Shown one piece after another: positions 45,368 through 53,597 of a stretch of 64,000 bases of DNA (the first letter of the stretch is position 1; each line of letters starts with the position of its first letter). The DNA is from Thauera chlorobenzoica (GTDB taxonomy: Bacteria; Pseudomonadota; Gammaproteobacteria; Burkholderiales; Rhodocyclaceae), in the NCBI RefSeq assembly GCF_001922305.1, contig NZ_CP018839.1, positions 1 to 64,000 of the forward strand. The letters run 5' to 3'. A program made the translations under genes and the position numbers. The notes beneath the pieces were generated by a model that was not told the DNA's origin, ran no database searches, and saw nothing but the letters and a program-made list of their open reading frames with translations.

Positions 45368-45562
45368 TCAGACGCCGCCCGTTCGATCCGCCGCCGTATC
45401 GCCGTCGGCGGCGGTCTCCACCCAGTAGGTCTGCTTGTGCCCGTGCGCCGCGAAGGCGCGCGCGGCCGCTTCCGCCTCGTCCCGGCGTGCGAACGCCGCC
45501 ACCACGAAGCGGTTGCCGTTGTCGTCGAGCCGCCACAGCACCCAGCGCAAAGTCTCTTCCAT
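45368..45562 (-). CDS. Small conserved protein, SPOR-like
   Basis: The 64-residue product MEETLRWVLWRLDDNGNRFV continues with AAFARRDEAEAAARAFAAHG and KQTYWVETAADG. The R-x-D-A-x-x-A-A-x-A-F-x-A-x-G-H-K-Q-x-Y-W-V-E pattern resembles a short SPOR-like fold, but no signal or membrane segment is present. Function unknown. A longer in-frame reading overlaps neighbouring genes and was rejected. It is convergent with prfC. Confidence 0.55.
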   Translation of the reverse strand: MEETLRWVLWRLDDNGNRFVVAAFARRDEAEAAARAFAAHGHKQTYWVETAADGDTAADRTGGV

Positions 45563-45648
45563 GGCGTTCACCACCCTCCGGCCGTCCCCATGGCTGGTGA
45601 TCGAAGCCTGCCGAAAGGAAAGACCCGAAGTCCGCCCGGCGGGCCGCT

Positions 45649-46020
45649 TCACTGCCCGCTGACGATGCCCTCGACCACTTTCTTGCCTTCGGAATAGAGC
45701 GCGACCTGGCCGTCCTCGAACTCCACGTTCATGCAGCCGGTGTTGCCCTTGAGCTTGCCGTCGAGCCATTCGCGGCAGTAGCGGGCCTGGTCGTCGACCC
45801 ACCAGCGCGCCTTCGCGCCGGTGCTGTCGGTGAGCGTGCCGTCGCTGCCGAACTTCAGCGTGTACGCCGCTTCGGTGCGCAGATAGACGCCGATGAAAGT
45901 GGCGCCGGTGAGCAGCTTTTCGACCTCGGCCTTGTCGGTGATGAAGTTCTGCGCCAGGGCGCTGCCGGATGCGGCAGCGAAGGCGAGGGCGGCGAGGAGG
46001 GGGCGTGCGGTTTTCTGCAT
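45649..46020 (-). CDS. Small secreted protein of unknown function
   Basis: The 123-residue product has a clean signal sequence (PLLAALAFAAASGSALAQ, cut after about residue 23), then NFITDKAEVEKLLTGATF, a WWVDDQARYCREWLDG stretch and GCMNVEFEDGQVALY with paired cysteines likely forming a disulphide. It is probably a small periplasmic protein. I do not recognise a function. It lies just downstream of qmcA on the same strand. Confidence 0.75.
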   Translation of the reverse strand: MQKTARPLLAALAFAAASGSALAQNFITDKAEVEKLLTGATFIGVYLRTEAAYTLKFGSDGTLTDSTGAKARWWVDDQARYCREWLDGKLKGNTGCMNVEFEDGQVALYSEGKKVVEGIVSGQ

Positions 46021-46083
46021 CGGTATCTTCCTGGTTACGGATCGTTTTCGGTTCGTATTTGTGCGAAAAGCCGGTGAGAGCGC

Positions 46084-46947
46084 TCAGCCGCGCACGCCCA
46101 GCTTGCCGACCAGGCCGCGCAGGGTTTCGTGCAGGTCGGCGGGCATCACCACCACCTTGGCGCTGCCGGACTCGCCCAGTTTTTCCAGCGCGGCGATGTA
46201 TTTCTCGCCGAGCAGGTACATCATCGGGCCGGCCTCCTCGCCGATGCTGGCGGTGACGCGGCGGATCGACTCGGCCGAAGCTTCGGCCAGCATCACCTGC
46301 GCGCTGGCATCGCGCTTGGCCGATTCGAGGCGCGCCTCGGCCTCGAGGATCGCCGCCTGCTTGGCGCCTTCGGCCTTGGTCACCGCGGCCTTGCGCTCGC
46401 GCTCGGCGGCGGCCTGCAGCTCCATCGCCTTTTGCATCGACGGCGAGGGCTTGATGTCCTGGATCTCCACCGATTTCACCGTCAGCCCCCAGTCCACCGC
46501 CTCGTCGGCGATGCTCTCGCGCAGCCGGGCCTTGATCTTGTCGCGCGAGGACAAGGCCTCGTCGAGTTCCATCTCGCCGACGATCGAGCGCAAGGTCGTC
46601 ATGATCAGGTTGCGGATCGCTTCGGAAAAGTCGGTCACCCCATACACCGCCTTGACCGGGTCGGTGACTTTGACGAAGGCGATCGCGTTGGTCAGGATCA
46701 CCGCGTTGTCGCGGGTGATCACTTCCTGTTCCTGGACGTCGAGGATGATGTCCTTGGTCACCAGCTTGTAGGCGACGTTGTCGAGATAGGGGATCAGGAT
46801 GTTGAGCCCCGGGCGCAGGGTGGCGTGGTACTTGCCGAGACGCTCGACCACCCATTCTTCGCCCTGCGCCACCAGGCGCACCCCCTTGGCGATGGTGATG
46901 ACGACGAAAATCAGCACTGCAACGGCAATCGCCAGGCCTTCGGTCAT
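46084..46947 (-). CDS. qmcA: SPFH/band-7 membrane protein, QmcA type
   Basis: The 287-residue product has one N-terminal membrane segment (GLAIAVAVLIFVVITIAKG) and the SPFH domain (VVERLGKYHATLRPGLN, then DVQEQEVITRDNAVILTNAI near residue 80), followed by a long Ala/Glu/Arg-rich coiled coil (AAAERERKAAVTKAEGAKQA). QmcA-type proteins form large ring-like membrane assemblies that modulate FtsH proteolysis. It lies 25 bases after nfeD and they are probably one operon. Confidence 0.92.
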   Translation of the reverse strand: MTEGLAIAVAVLIFVVITIAKGVRLVAQGEEWVVERLGKYHATLRPGLNILIPYLDNVAYKLVTKDIILDVQEQEVITRDNAVILTNAIAFVKVTDPVKAVYGVTDFSEAIRNLIMTTLRSIVGEMELDEALSSRDKIKARLRESIADEAVDWGLTVKSVEIQDIKPSPSMQKAMELQAAAERERKAAVTKAEGAKQAAILEAEARLESAKRDASAQVMLAEASAESIRRVTASIGEEAGPMMYLLGEKYIAALEKLGESGSAKVVVMPADLHETLRGLVGKLGVRG

Positions 46948-46972
46948 GACCGCTCCCCCGCTTCGTGATTGT

Positions 46973-47428
46973 TCAGGCCTTCGCCACCTTGACGAAGCTG
47001 CCTTCGACGCTGACCACACGCACGCGCTCGCCGGCGGCGATCGCACTCTCGGCCACACAAACCCATTCCTCGGCGCCCAGCACCGGGCGCTGGAAGCGCA
47101 CCCGGCCGCGCTCGAAGGGCGCCACCGCGCTCACCAGCAGCCCCACTTCACCGATCACCTCGCCACCCGCGGTGCCCACCAGGGTCTTGTGCTGCGAGCG
47201 CTTGAAGACCCGGAACCACAGCACCGTCATCGCCACCGAAGCGGCGACCCAGGTCGAAATCTGCGCCGTCAACGACAGGTCGGCCTGCACCAGCAGCACC
47301 AACCCGACCAGCATTGCGCCGAAACCGAACCAGAGGACGAAGAACGTCGGCACCACCAGTTCCAGCAGCACCAGCGCCAGGCCGGCGATCTCCCAGTGCC
47401 ACCATTCGATGATCAGGGTGTTTTCCAT
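46973..47428 (-). CDS. NfeD/YbbK-family membrane protein
   Basis: The 151-residue product has three or four membrane segments (WEIAGLALVLLELVVPTFFVLWFGFG; VGLVLLVQADLSLTAQISTWV) and a C-terminal OB-fold domain with GTAGGEVIGEVGLL near residue 85 and ERVRVVSVEGSFVKV at the end. NfeD proteins almost always lie next to an SPFH gene, as here, and help its assembly. The short, single-domain (YbbK-like) form is present rather than the long protease-fused form. Confidence 0.9.
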   Translation of the reverse strand: MENTLIIEWWHWEIAGLALVLLELVVPTFFVLWFGFGAMLVGLVLLVQADLSLTAQISTWVAASVAMTVLWFRVFKRSQHKTLVGTAGGEVIGEVGLLVSAVAPFERGRVRFQRPVLGAEEWVCVAESAIAAGERVRVVSVEGSFVKVAKA

Positions 47429-47790
47429 GGCGGCACTGTAGCGCAGCTTTGTCCTGCCGTGGTTTCAAAAGGCATACGGCCTGCCGCCAGATGGGCCACG
47501 ACCCGGTGGACAAGCTGTGACTCGGGGGAGGGCAAAATTGTGAACAAGTCGTGAAAACGCCCTGGACCCTTTTTCCATCAACAAACCATCCCGCCTTTCC
47601 CGCGCTTCTGTCCATCCTCTTGTACAGCGGACAAGATGTTGTTTATCAAAAACAAAAATGTGTTATCCACAGAAACGGGCAGTGCATTGTCTTTATAGTC
47701 TTTTAAAAGATTTAAAAACCCTATAACAAACCAGAACAGACGAAACGGCCTGTGGCATGTCCCCAGGCCGTTTCACTACCAGGCCAACGC
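47429..47790. other. AT-rich intergenic region with a DnaA-box match
   Basis: This 362-base region between nfeD and rdgC has a pronounced AT-rich patch (about 47630-47740: runs of A and T, TTTTAAAAGATTTAAAAA) inside GC-rich surroundings. It includes TTATCCACA (47663-47671), an exact DnaA-box sequence, and an inverted repeat TCTTGT-acagcgg-ACAAGA (47618-47636). It must contain the nfeD-qmcA promoter on the minus strand. An origin role is unproven. Confidence 0.5.
47743..47773 (-). terminator. Stem-loop, possible rdgC terminator
   Basis: AAACGGCCTG (47743-47752) is the inverse of CAGGCCGTTT (47764-47773), separated by 11 bases. On the minus strand it lies 18 bases after the rdgC stop, with a short T stretch in the second arm. 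A terminator is the simplest reading; the tail is short, so strength is uncertain. Confidence 0.6.
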
Positions 47791-48759
47791 TCAGAAAGGA
47801 GGATCGTCCGCAGTCGCCAGTGCAGGCGCGGGATCAGGCGTGGAAACGGAACTGGCTTCGCCACCGATCTCGCCGCCCAGAGCGTCCACCACGGCAGGCA
47901 ACAGATGCGACAGTTCGCCGGTCATCAGGGCGAACTCGGCGTTGAACAGGGCTTCGGCGTCGTCCTTGTCGGCCTCGCCGAGCTGGTCGCGGACGATGTC
48001 GAGGAAATCCAGGCGCTTGATCTCGAGCTTTTCGGTGAGCACGAAGCTGATCCGGTCGTCGAACGTCAGCGCCAGCCGGGTCGGCAGCTTGCCGGCTTCG
48101 AGATGGCCCTTGACCTCGTCGCCTTCCAGCGGATGGCGCACGTAGCGCACCGCGGCCTTGTCCTCGGCGATCGAGCGCAGTTCGCAATCCTGGTCGATGG
48201 TGAAGCCGGCCGGTGCTTCGCCGCCGGCGAGCCAGTCGGCCATCGCCGACATCGGCGAGCGTTCGGTGCGCAGCAGGGCGAGCGGGAAGTGGTCGAGGCT
48301 GTGGCGCAGCTGCTCGATCAGATCCTCGGCCTTGCTCTGGCTGGCGGCATCGACCACCAGCCAGCCATTCACCGGGTCGATCCAGGCGAACAGGCGGCGA
48401 CGGCGGGTGAACGCGCGCGGCAGCAGCTCCTGGGTGATCTGCTCGCGCAGCTCCTTCATCTGCTTGCGCCCGAGCTTGTAGCCCTGCTGCTCGGCGAGTT
48501 CCTCGGCGCGCTCGTCGGCTTCCTGCTTGACCACGGCAGACGGCAGCAAACGGTGCTCGAAGCCAAGCGTGACCAGCCACTGGCCGCCGACCGCATGGAC
48601 CAGCGCTTCATTGCCCAGCGGCGACAGCCAGCCGCGGCTTTCCATGTCCTGGCTGGCGCAGGGATGGAAGGGCTTCTTCGCCAGCTGCGCCTCGAACTGC
48701 TCGAGGGTGATGCCCCAATTTGCGGGAAGGCGGTAAATCTGCAAGTTCTTGAACCACAT
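47791..48759 (-). CDS. rdgC: Recombination-associated protein RdgC
   Basis: RdgC forms a ring around DNA and holds back RecA. The 322-residue product starts MWFKNLQIYRLPANWGITLE, has the hallmark LGFEHRLLPSAVVKQEADERAEE and the GYKLGRKQMKELREQI stretch near residue 90, ends with an Ala/Pro tail. Length is slightly above the usual 300-310. The ATG at 48759 fits the family. Confidence 0.93.
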   Translation of the reverse strand: MWFKNLQIYRLPANWGITLEQFEAQLAKKPFHPCASQDMESRGWLSPLGNEALVHAVGGQWLVTLGFEHRLLPSAVVKQEADERAEELAEQQGYKLGRKQMKELREQITQELLPRAFTRRRRLFAWIDPVNGWLVVDAASQSKAEDLIEQLRHSLDHFPLALLRTERSPMSAMADWLAGGEAPAGFTIDQDCELRSIAEDKAAVRYVRHPLEGDEVKGHLEAGKLPTRLALTFDDRISFVLTEKLEIKRLDFLDIVRDQLGEADKDDAEALFNAEFALMTGELSHLLPAVVDALGGEIGGEASSVSTPDPAPALATADDPPF

Positions 48760-48904
48760 CGGCGTGTCATTCCTGTTGGGCTGAGGGGAAGGGAAAGGAA
48801 AGCGAAACGGTGTGCGCCGGCACCGGGACCAGCCGTGCGCAGGGGGCACGCACGGCTGCGCTGCGCCCACTGCGGTGCAGGCGCGGCAGGGCGCGCGGAC
48901 GGGC

Positions 48905-49378
48905 TTACTGCTGCAGGCCGCCGGATTCGGCGATCATGCGGATGACGCGCACGGTATCGACGTCGGACTGGTGATAGGCCGCACGCACGAACTCGGCATA
49001 GCGCCCATCCTCGCCGCCTTCGGGTAGCGTCGTGTGATAGCAAAAGCGCAGGAAAAGCGCGCCTTGCTCGGGTTCCTCGATGCTGATCGTCAGGCTGCCG
49101 CCGGCGTGTTCGGGCGTCGCTTCGGACTCGAAGCAGATCCATCGCAAGGCCTCGAAGGTGACCCGGTCGCGGATCACGGCGTGGCCGAAGTGCAGGTTGC
49201 GGACCATGGTGTTGTCGCTGCGTTCGACGATGCGGCAGTCTTCGAGACCGGGGAGGAAGGCCCGCGCATCCTCGGCCCGGCACAGCAGGCCAAACCAAAG
49301 CTCTTCGCGCGTCAGCAGGGTCTGCAGGGGATTGGCGAGGTCATTGACCTCGATCAGGTGCTCGAATTTCAAATCCAT
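48905..49378 (-). CDS. SRPBCC/DUF1857-like protein
   Basis: The 157-residue product starts MDLKFEHLIEVNDLANPLQT and shows the helix-grip pattern with LTREELWFGLLCRAEDARAFLPG near residue 22, ERSDNTMVRNLHFG and a long C-terminal helix EDGRYAEFVRAAYHQSD. It matches DUF1857/AtaL-like SRPBCC proteins, which bind small hydrophobic ligands. The ligand is unknown. It is upstream of rdgC on the same strand, with 145 bases between. Confidence 0.75.
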   Translation of the reverse strand: MDLKFEHLIEVNDLANPLQTLLTREELWFGLLCRAEDARAFLPGLEDCRIVERSDNTMVRNLHFGHAVIRDRVTFEALRWICFESEATPEHAGGSLTISIEEPEQGALFLRFCYHTTLPEGGEDGRYAEFVRAAYHQSDVDTVRVIRMIAESGGLQQ

Positions 49379-49528
49379 CTCCGGAATGCCCCGGGGCCAC
49401 GGTGCCGTGCCATGCGCCGCTCTGCGCCGAAGGAAGCCGGCAAATCCGGGGCGGATGGCGCTTCCCCGACGACGGGCAGGGCCGCAGTTTACCCCGCGCC
49501 GGGCCAAAGCCGGGATAACATGCGCGCC

Positions 49529-50266
49529 ATGCAACTCGAACGACTTCTCCATGCTCAGGGCTTCGGCAGCCGCAAGGAATGCCGCGCCCTGATCCGCAGC
49601 GGCTGCGTCAGCGTGGCCGGCACCGTGTGCGATACACCCCATGCCGAATTCGACCCCGGCGGCAGCGATGGTTCGCCCGGACTCGAATTCAGCGTCGATG
49701 ACAAGGTCTGGCGTTTCCGCGCCCAAGCCTATATCGCGCTGCACAAGCCGGCAGGCTACGAATGCTCGCATAAGCCCACCTTCCACCCTTCGGTGTTCAC
49801 CCTGCTGCCGGCGCAGCTGCTGGGACGCGGCGTGCAATGCATCGGCAGGCTGGACCAGGACACCACCGGGCTGCTGCTGCTGTCGGACGACGGTCAGTTC
49901 ATCCACCAGTGGAGCTCGGGCAAGAAGCGCACCCCCAAGGTCTATGAGGTGGCGCTGAAGCATGCGGTGGACGAAGCCTTCGTCGCCACCCTGCTGGCCG
50001 GTGTCCAACTCCACGACGAACCGGCACCGATCGCCGCCGCCGCCTGTGTGCTCACCAGCCCGACGAGCTTGCGGCTGACGATCTGCGAAGGCAAGTACCA
50101 TCAGGTCAAACGCATGATCGGGGCCGCCGGCAACCGCGTCGAAGCCCTCCACCGCAGCTGCGTCGGCGGCCTGGCGCTGGATCCCGAGCTCGCGCCCGGG
50201 CAATGGCGCTGGCTGGACGCAGCCGATTTGTGCCGGCTCACGGATTACGCGCGCGACGCTACCTGA
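49529..50266 (+). CDS. 16S rRNA pseudouridine synthase, RsuA type
   Basis: The 245-residue product has an N-terminal S4-like RNA-binding part (MQLERLLHAQGFGSRKECRA), and the pseudouridine-synthase catalytic aspartate in CIGRLDQDTTGLLLLSDDGQF near residue 112, followed by KKRTPKVYEV and the EGKYHQVKRM motif near 190. RsuA makes pseudouridine 516 in 16S rRNA. ATG 49529 is preferred over ATG 49520 because family proteins begin MQLERLL. Confidence 0.9.
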   Translation: MQLERLLHAQGFGSRKECRALIRSGCVSVAGTVCDTPHAEFDPGGSDGSPGLEFSVDDKVWRFRAQAYIALHKPAGYECSHKPTFHPSVFTLLPAQLLGRGVQCIGRLDQDTTGLLLLSDDGQFIHQWSSGKKRTPKVYEVALKHAVDEAFVATLLAGVQLHDEPAPIAAAACVLTSPTSLRLTICEGKYHQVKRMIGAAGNRVEALHRSCVGGLALDPELAPGQWRWLDAADLCRLTDYARDAT

Positions 50267-50275
50267 AGCGCCGGT

Positions 50276-51256
50276 TCAGAACCGCATTTCGAGGTTGGCC
50301 CCGACCGCCCAGCGCTGCTCGCGTTCGGGGTCTTCATCGCCCTTGGGCCAGAAATGGCCGGCGATCAGTTCGCCGATCAGCCAGTCCCGATACACCGGTT
50401 GCTGCCATTTGACGCGCACGCCGTACTCCCTGAGCCTGTCCCGCATCCCGGTTTCGCCGGTTGCGATGAGCTCGCCCGAGAGCACGCGCTGATCGCCGAA
50501 TTGCCTGAACAGGCCGAGGCTGCTCGACCAGGCGAAGCCGTCGGTTTCCTTGGTGATCGTGGCTGCGTTCTGCCAGTGCAACGCCAGCGCCGGAGTGAAG
50601 GCGTGCTCGTAGTTCAACGACGTGGTCGAGCCGAAGTGCTCCTTGACCGTCCAGAACACCGTTTCCCTGAACTCGATCCGGTCCTGTACCGACAGGGCCC
50701 ACTGCTTGCGCAGGCGGGCCTGGGCATAGACCTTGTAGCCGCCGCGCACCCCCGCACGCAGGTCGATATTCCGGCGCAAGGCGTAGCCGAGCCCGATGAA
50801 GCCGCTCTGATCCTCTTTGCGCCGTTCTTCCAGTAGCTGCTGCTCGCGGGTGAAGGTTTCCGGCTGGTCGGTGACCAGTTCGCGCTCGTTCTGGCGGCCA
50901 AGGAAGATGTAGGCCTTCTCGCGCAGGTTGGGCAGATCGAAGCGGGCGCGCAGGCGCACGTTGGTGTCCCAGCCTTCGTCCTGGCGCCAGAGCAGGCGCA
51001 GCCCCAGCCGGCCGTGGGTCACTTCGCCGCCGTCTTCGAAGGGGCGGTCGCCGAACCAGTCATTCACCGTTTCCCCCAGCCACACCGTCAAGCCGCGCAC
51101 TTTCGTCCGGGTCTGCTCGAGCACGCCGGTTTCCTGTGCGGCTTCATTTTCGCGGGGGGTCGTAGTCGCTGGGGGAGACAGGCCGAGCTGGGCGACTGCG
51201 GATCCGGTGGGAACGAGAAGCAGGAAAAGGCAAGGAATAGCGTGTCGTGGCGTCAC
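50276..51256 (-). CDS. Outer-membrane beta-barrel protein of unknown function
   Basis: The 326-residue product has a signal sequence (IPCLFLLLVPTGSAVAQ), a short Pro/Thr/Gln-rich stretch, then alternating strands with many aromatic and charged residues (GRLGLRLLWRQDEGWDTNVRLRARFDL; YKVYAQARLRKQWALSVQDR) and a final Phe (ANLEMRF), the usual outer-membrane C-terminus. It starts with GTG 51256. Function unknown. It is divergent from earP and follows RsuA with 9 bases to spare in convergent direction. Confidence 0.75.
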   Translation of the reverse strand: MTPRHAIPCLFLLLVPTGSAVAQLGLSPPATTTPRENEAAQETGVLEQTRTKVRGLTVWLGETVNDWFGDRPFEDGGEVTHGRLGLRLLWRQDEGWDTNVRLRARFDLPNLREKAYIFLGRQNERELVTDQPETFTREQQLLEERRKEDQSGFIGLGYALRRNIDLRAGVRGGYKVYAQARLRKQWALSVQDRIEFRETVFWTVKEHFGSTTSLNYEHAFTPALALHWQNAATITKETDGFAWSSSLGLFRQFGDQRVLSGELIATGETGMRDRLREYGVRVKWQQPVYRDWLIGELIAGHFWPKGDEDPEREQRWAVGANLEMRF

Positions 51257-51653
51257 GATGATGTCCCCAAAGCGCTGAGATTACCGACCGCCGCCGTCCG
51301 GCGCGATCCGGTACGCCAGCGCGGTCCTGCCTGTCGAAGAGCCTCTGCCGCGCATTCTACGCTTTCGGAATGAGCTCGGGTTTGCTGCGGTTGGTGTGGC
51401 TGCGCGCTTCGTTGGCTCATGTTTTGTTCTTCTGTTTTTCTATTAATTTAAATAACAAAGAAGTAAACAGTCGGCGAAAATCTGTGGATAAGTCGGCTGC
51501 GCCCTTTCCGCGACCACGTTTGAGCTATGGAACAAGAGGTTGGTAAGGCACTTCGTCCCGTGTGCGTGAAATGTCGATGCTTTTTTCCGGTTTGCGAATT
51601 TGCCCGCTTGTCCACATGCTCTCCAGCCTCTCTTCCCAGGATTGCTCACCGAA
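51257..51653. other. AT-rich intergenic region upstream of earP with a DnaA-box match
   Basis: These 397 bases lie between the divergent outer-membrane gene and earP. A strongly AT-rich patch (about 51420-51480, TTTTTCTATTAATTTAAATAACAAAG) is followed by TGTGGATAA (51483-51491), the exact complement of a DnaA box. The rest is GC-rich and carries no gene. Promoters for both neighbours should lie here. Confidence 0.5.
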
Positions 51654-52838
51654 ATGATGCCTTTGCCCGAAAATTCCCGGCCGCGCTGGGAAATCTTCTG
51701 CCGGGTTGTGGATAACTTTGGGGATATCGGTGTCTGCTGGCGGCTGGCCTGTGATCTGGCGCTGCGCCAGGAGAGGCCGGTCCGGCTCTGGGTTGATGAC
51801 TGGTCGGTGCTCGGGCGCATCTGCCCGCCGGCGCGGGTGCTCGATCCGGAGCGTGGCGGCGTGGTCGCGGGTGTGGAGCTGCGCCACTGGGGCGAGCCTT
51901 TTCCCGTGCTCGTGCCCGGCGAAATCGTCATCGAGGCCTTCGCCTGCGAGCTGCCGGAGGCGCATCTGCAGGCGATGGCGCGCCAGGCCCGGCGGCCGGT
52001 GTGGATCAACCTCGAATACCTGTCGGCGGAGGACTGGGTGGCGGGCTGCCACGGCCTCGCTTCGCCCCATCCGCGCCTGCCCCTGGTGAAGCATTTTTTC
52101 TTTCCCGGCTTCGATACGGACAGCGGCGGACTGCTGCGCGAAGCCGGCCTGCTAGCGCGGCGCGATGCCTTCGTTGGCGATCCTGCGCGATGTTCGGCGT
52201 GGCGGGCAGGGCGCGGGCCGGTGGCGGCGGACAGCCTGTGGGTGTCGCTGTTCGCCTACGAGCAGCCCGGCCTGGCGGCGCTGATCGGCGCCTGGCAGGG
52301 CGGGAGCCGGGCGGTCGAGCTGCTGGTGCCGGAGTCGCGCGTGCTCGGCGACCTGGCGCGTGCGCTCGGTGTCGACGCGCTGCGGGCGGGCGATCGCCTG
52401 CAGCACGGCCGCCTGGGGGTGCAGGTGCTGCCATTTACCGACCAGGCCGGCTACGACCAGCTGCTGTGGGGGTGCGATCTGAATTTCGTCCGTGGCGAGG
52501 ATTCCTTCGTGCGTGCGCAGTGGGCGGCGAAACCCTTCGTCTGGCAGATTTACCCGCAGTCCGGGGCGGCGCATCGCGACAAGCTCGATGCCTTCCTCGG
52601 CCGCTATCTGGCCGGCGTCGCGCCCGCGCCGGCCGCGGCCCTGGTCGCCCTGTGGCAGGCCTGGAACGGCTTCGGTGCCAGTGCTGCCGCGCTGGCGCAG
52701 GCCTGGCCGGCGTTTTCCGAGGCCTTGCCGGCGCTCGATGCGCATGCGCGCCACTGGTGCGGGCGCCTGGCGGCCGGCGAAGATCTCGTTACACGCTTGA
52801 CAAGATTCTGTTCCCACATCGAGGCCGCCGCGAGGTAG
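51654..52838 (+). CDS. earP: EF-P arginine rhamnosyltransferase EarP
   Basis: EarP adds rhamnose from dTDP-rhamnose to Arg32 of EF-P, which activates EF-P for proline-rich translation. The 394-residue product begins near RWEIFCRVVDNFGDIGVCWRLA, the donor-site region of the family, and has CDLNFVRGEDSFVRAQWAAKPF near residue 275, a sugar-binding signature. It stands 66 bases upstream of efp in the same direction. ATG 51654 was chosen; TTG 51642 is possible. Bacteria with EarP carry an Arg at position 32 of EF-P, as seen in the neighbour. Confidence 0.93.
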   Translation: MMPLPENSRPRWEIFCRVVDNFGDIGVCWRLACDLALRQERPVRLWVDDWSVLGRICPPARVLDPERGGVVAGVELRHWGEPFPVLVPGEIVIEAFACELPEAHLQAMARQARRPVWINLEYLSAEDWVAGCHGLASPHPRLPLVKHFFFPGFDTDSGGLLREAGLLARRDAFVGDPARCSAWRAGRGPVAADSLWVSLFAYEQPGLAALIGAWQGGSRAVELLVPESRVLGDLARALGVDALRAGDRLQHGRLGVQVLPFTDQAGYDQLLWGCDLNFVRGEDSFVRAQWAAKPFVWQIYPQSGAAHRDKLDAFLGRYLAGVAPAPAAALVALWQAWNGFGASAAALAQAWPAFSEALPALDAHARHWCGRLAAGEDLVTRLTRFCSHIEAAAR

Positions 52839-52904
52839 AATCGCGCGCTTGAATTTTCAAGCACGTGCGGCCCGGGGGTCGCGCCGCTCATCTCAGGAAA
52901 CAGC

Positions 52905-53462
52905 ATGAAAACCGCTCAGGAACTCCGCTCGGGCAACGTCATCATGGTCGGCAGCGACCCGCTGGTGGTGCAGAAGGCCGAATACAACAAATCCGGCCGC
53001 AACTCCGCGGTCGTCAAGATGAAGCTCAAGAACCTGCTCACCGGCGCGCCGTCCGAGTCGGTGTACAAGGCCGACGACAAGTTCGAAGTCGTCGTCCTCG
53101 AGCGCAAGGAAGTCACCTACTCCTACTTCGCCGACCCGATGTACGTGTTCATGGACGCCGACTACGAGCAGTACGAAGTCGAAGCCGACAACATGACCGA
53201 TGCGCTCAAGTACCTCGAAGACGGCCTGCAGTGCGAAGTGGTGTTCTACAACGGCAAGGCGATCTCGGTCGAACTGCCCAACAGCGTGGTGCGCGAAGTC
53301 GTCTATACCGAACCCGCGGTCAAGGGCGACACTTCGGGCAAGGTCTTGAAGCCGGCCAGGATCTCGACCGGTTTCGAGCTGCCGGTGCCGGCCTTCGTCG
53401 AAATCGGCGACAAGATCGAAATCGACACCCGCACCGACGAGTACAAGAACCGCGTCAAGTAA
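52905..53462 (+). CDS. efp: Elongation factor P
   Basis: EF-P helps the ribosome through polyproline stretches. The 185-residue product has the three-domain OB-fold form, opens [20 protein letters not shown], and has a basic loop with KSGR at residues 29-32, giving Arg32 at the modification site. Arg32 pairs it with the adjacent earP, not with a lysine-modifying EpmAB system. It ends with a strong terminator. Confidence 0.97.
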   Translation: MKTAQELRSGNVIMVGSDPLVVQKAEYNKSGRNSAVVKMKLKNLLTGAPSESVYKADDKFEVVVLERKEVTYSYFADPMYVFMDADYEQYEVEADNMTDALKYLEDGLQCEVVFYNGKAISVELPNSVVREVVYTEPAVKGDTSGKVLKPARISTGFELPVPAFVEIGDKIEIDTRTDEYKNRVK

Positions 53463-53482
53463 GCGCTGCCGTTCCGCCGCCA

Positions 53483-53505
53483 AAAGGGCCCGCGTGGCCC
53501 TTTTA
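53483..53505 (+). terminator. Rho-independent terminator after efp
   Basis: AAAAGGGCC (53483-53491) pairs with GGCCCTTTT (53497-53505) around a five-base loop, and the second arm ends in four T residues followed by A-C-TTTT. The symmetry means it can work on both strands. It closes the earP-efp unit. Confidence 0.85.
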
Positions 53506-53528
53506 CTTTTGGGCGTGGCGAACCGCTC

Positions 53529-53597
53529 ATGTCCGGCGCTGTCTTCCTGGGCACGATGCCATCGATGCCGATCAACCCTCCGAGCGTTCTGCCATGA
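53529..53597 (+). CDS. Possible 22-residue leader peptide
   Basis: ATG 53529 opens MSGAVFLGTMPSMPINPPSV and stops at TGA 53595-53597, overlapping the ATG of the lipoprotein gene at 53594 by ATGA. There is no obvious ribosome site before the ATG. Such overlaps can mark translation coupling, but a chance small frame in a GC-rich gap is as likely. Confidence 0.25.
   Translation: MSGAVFLGTMPSMPINPPSVLP

Noticed and set aside
47440..47740. A second replication origin near 47.6 kb
   Set aside because: One exact DnaA box plus an AT-rich patch is not enough; the dnaA-dnaN-gyrB block at the window start makes a standard origin there more likely.
51707..51715. DnaA box TGTGGATAA inside the start of earP
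   Set aside because: It encodes the conserved Val-Val-Asp-Asn stretch of EarP, so codon choice explains it; not counted as regulatory.
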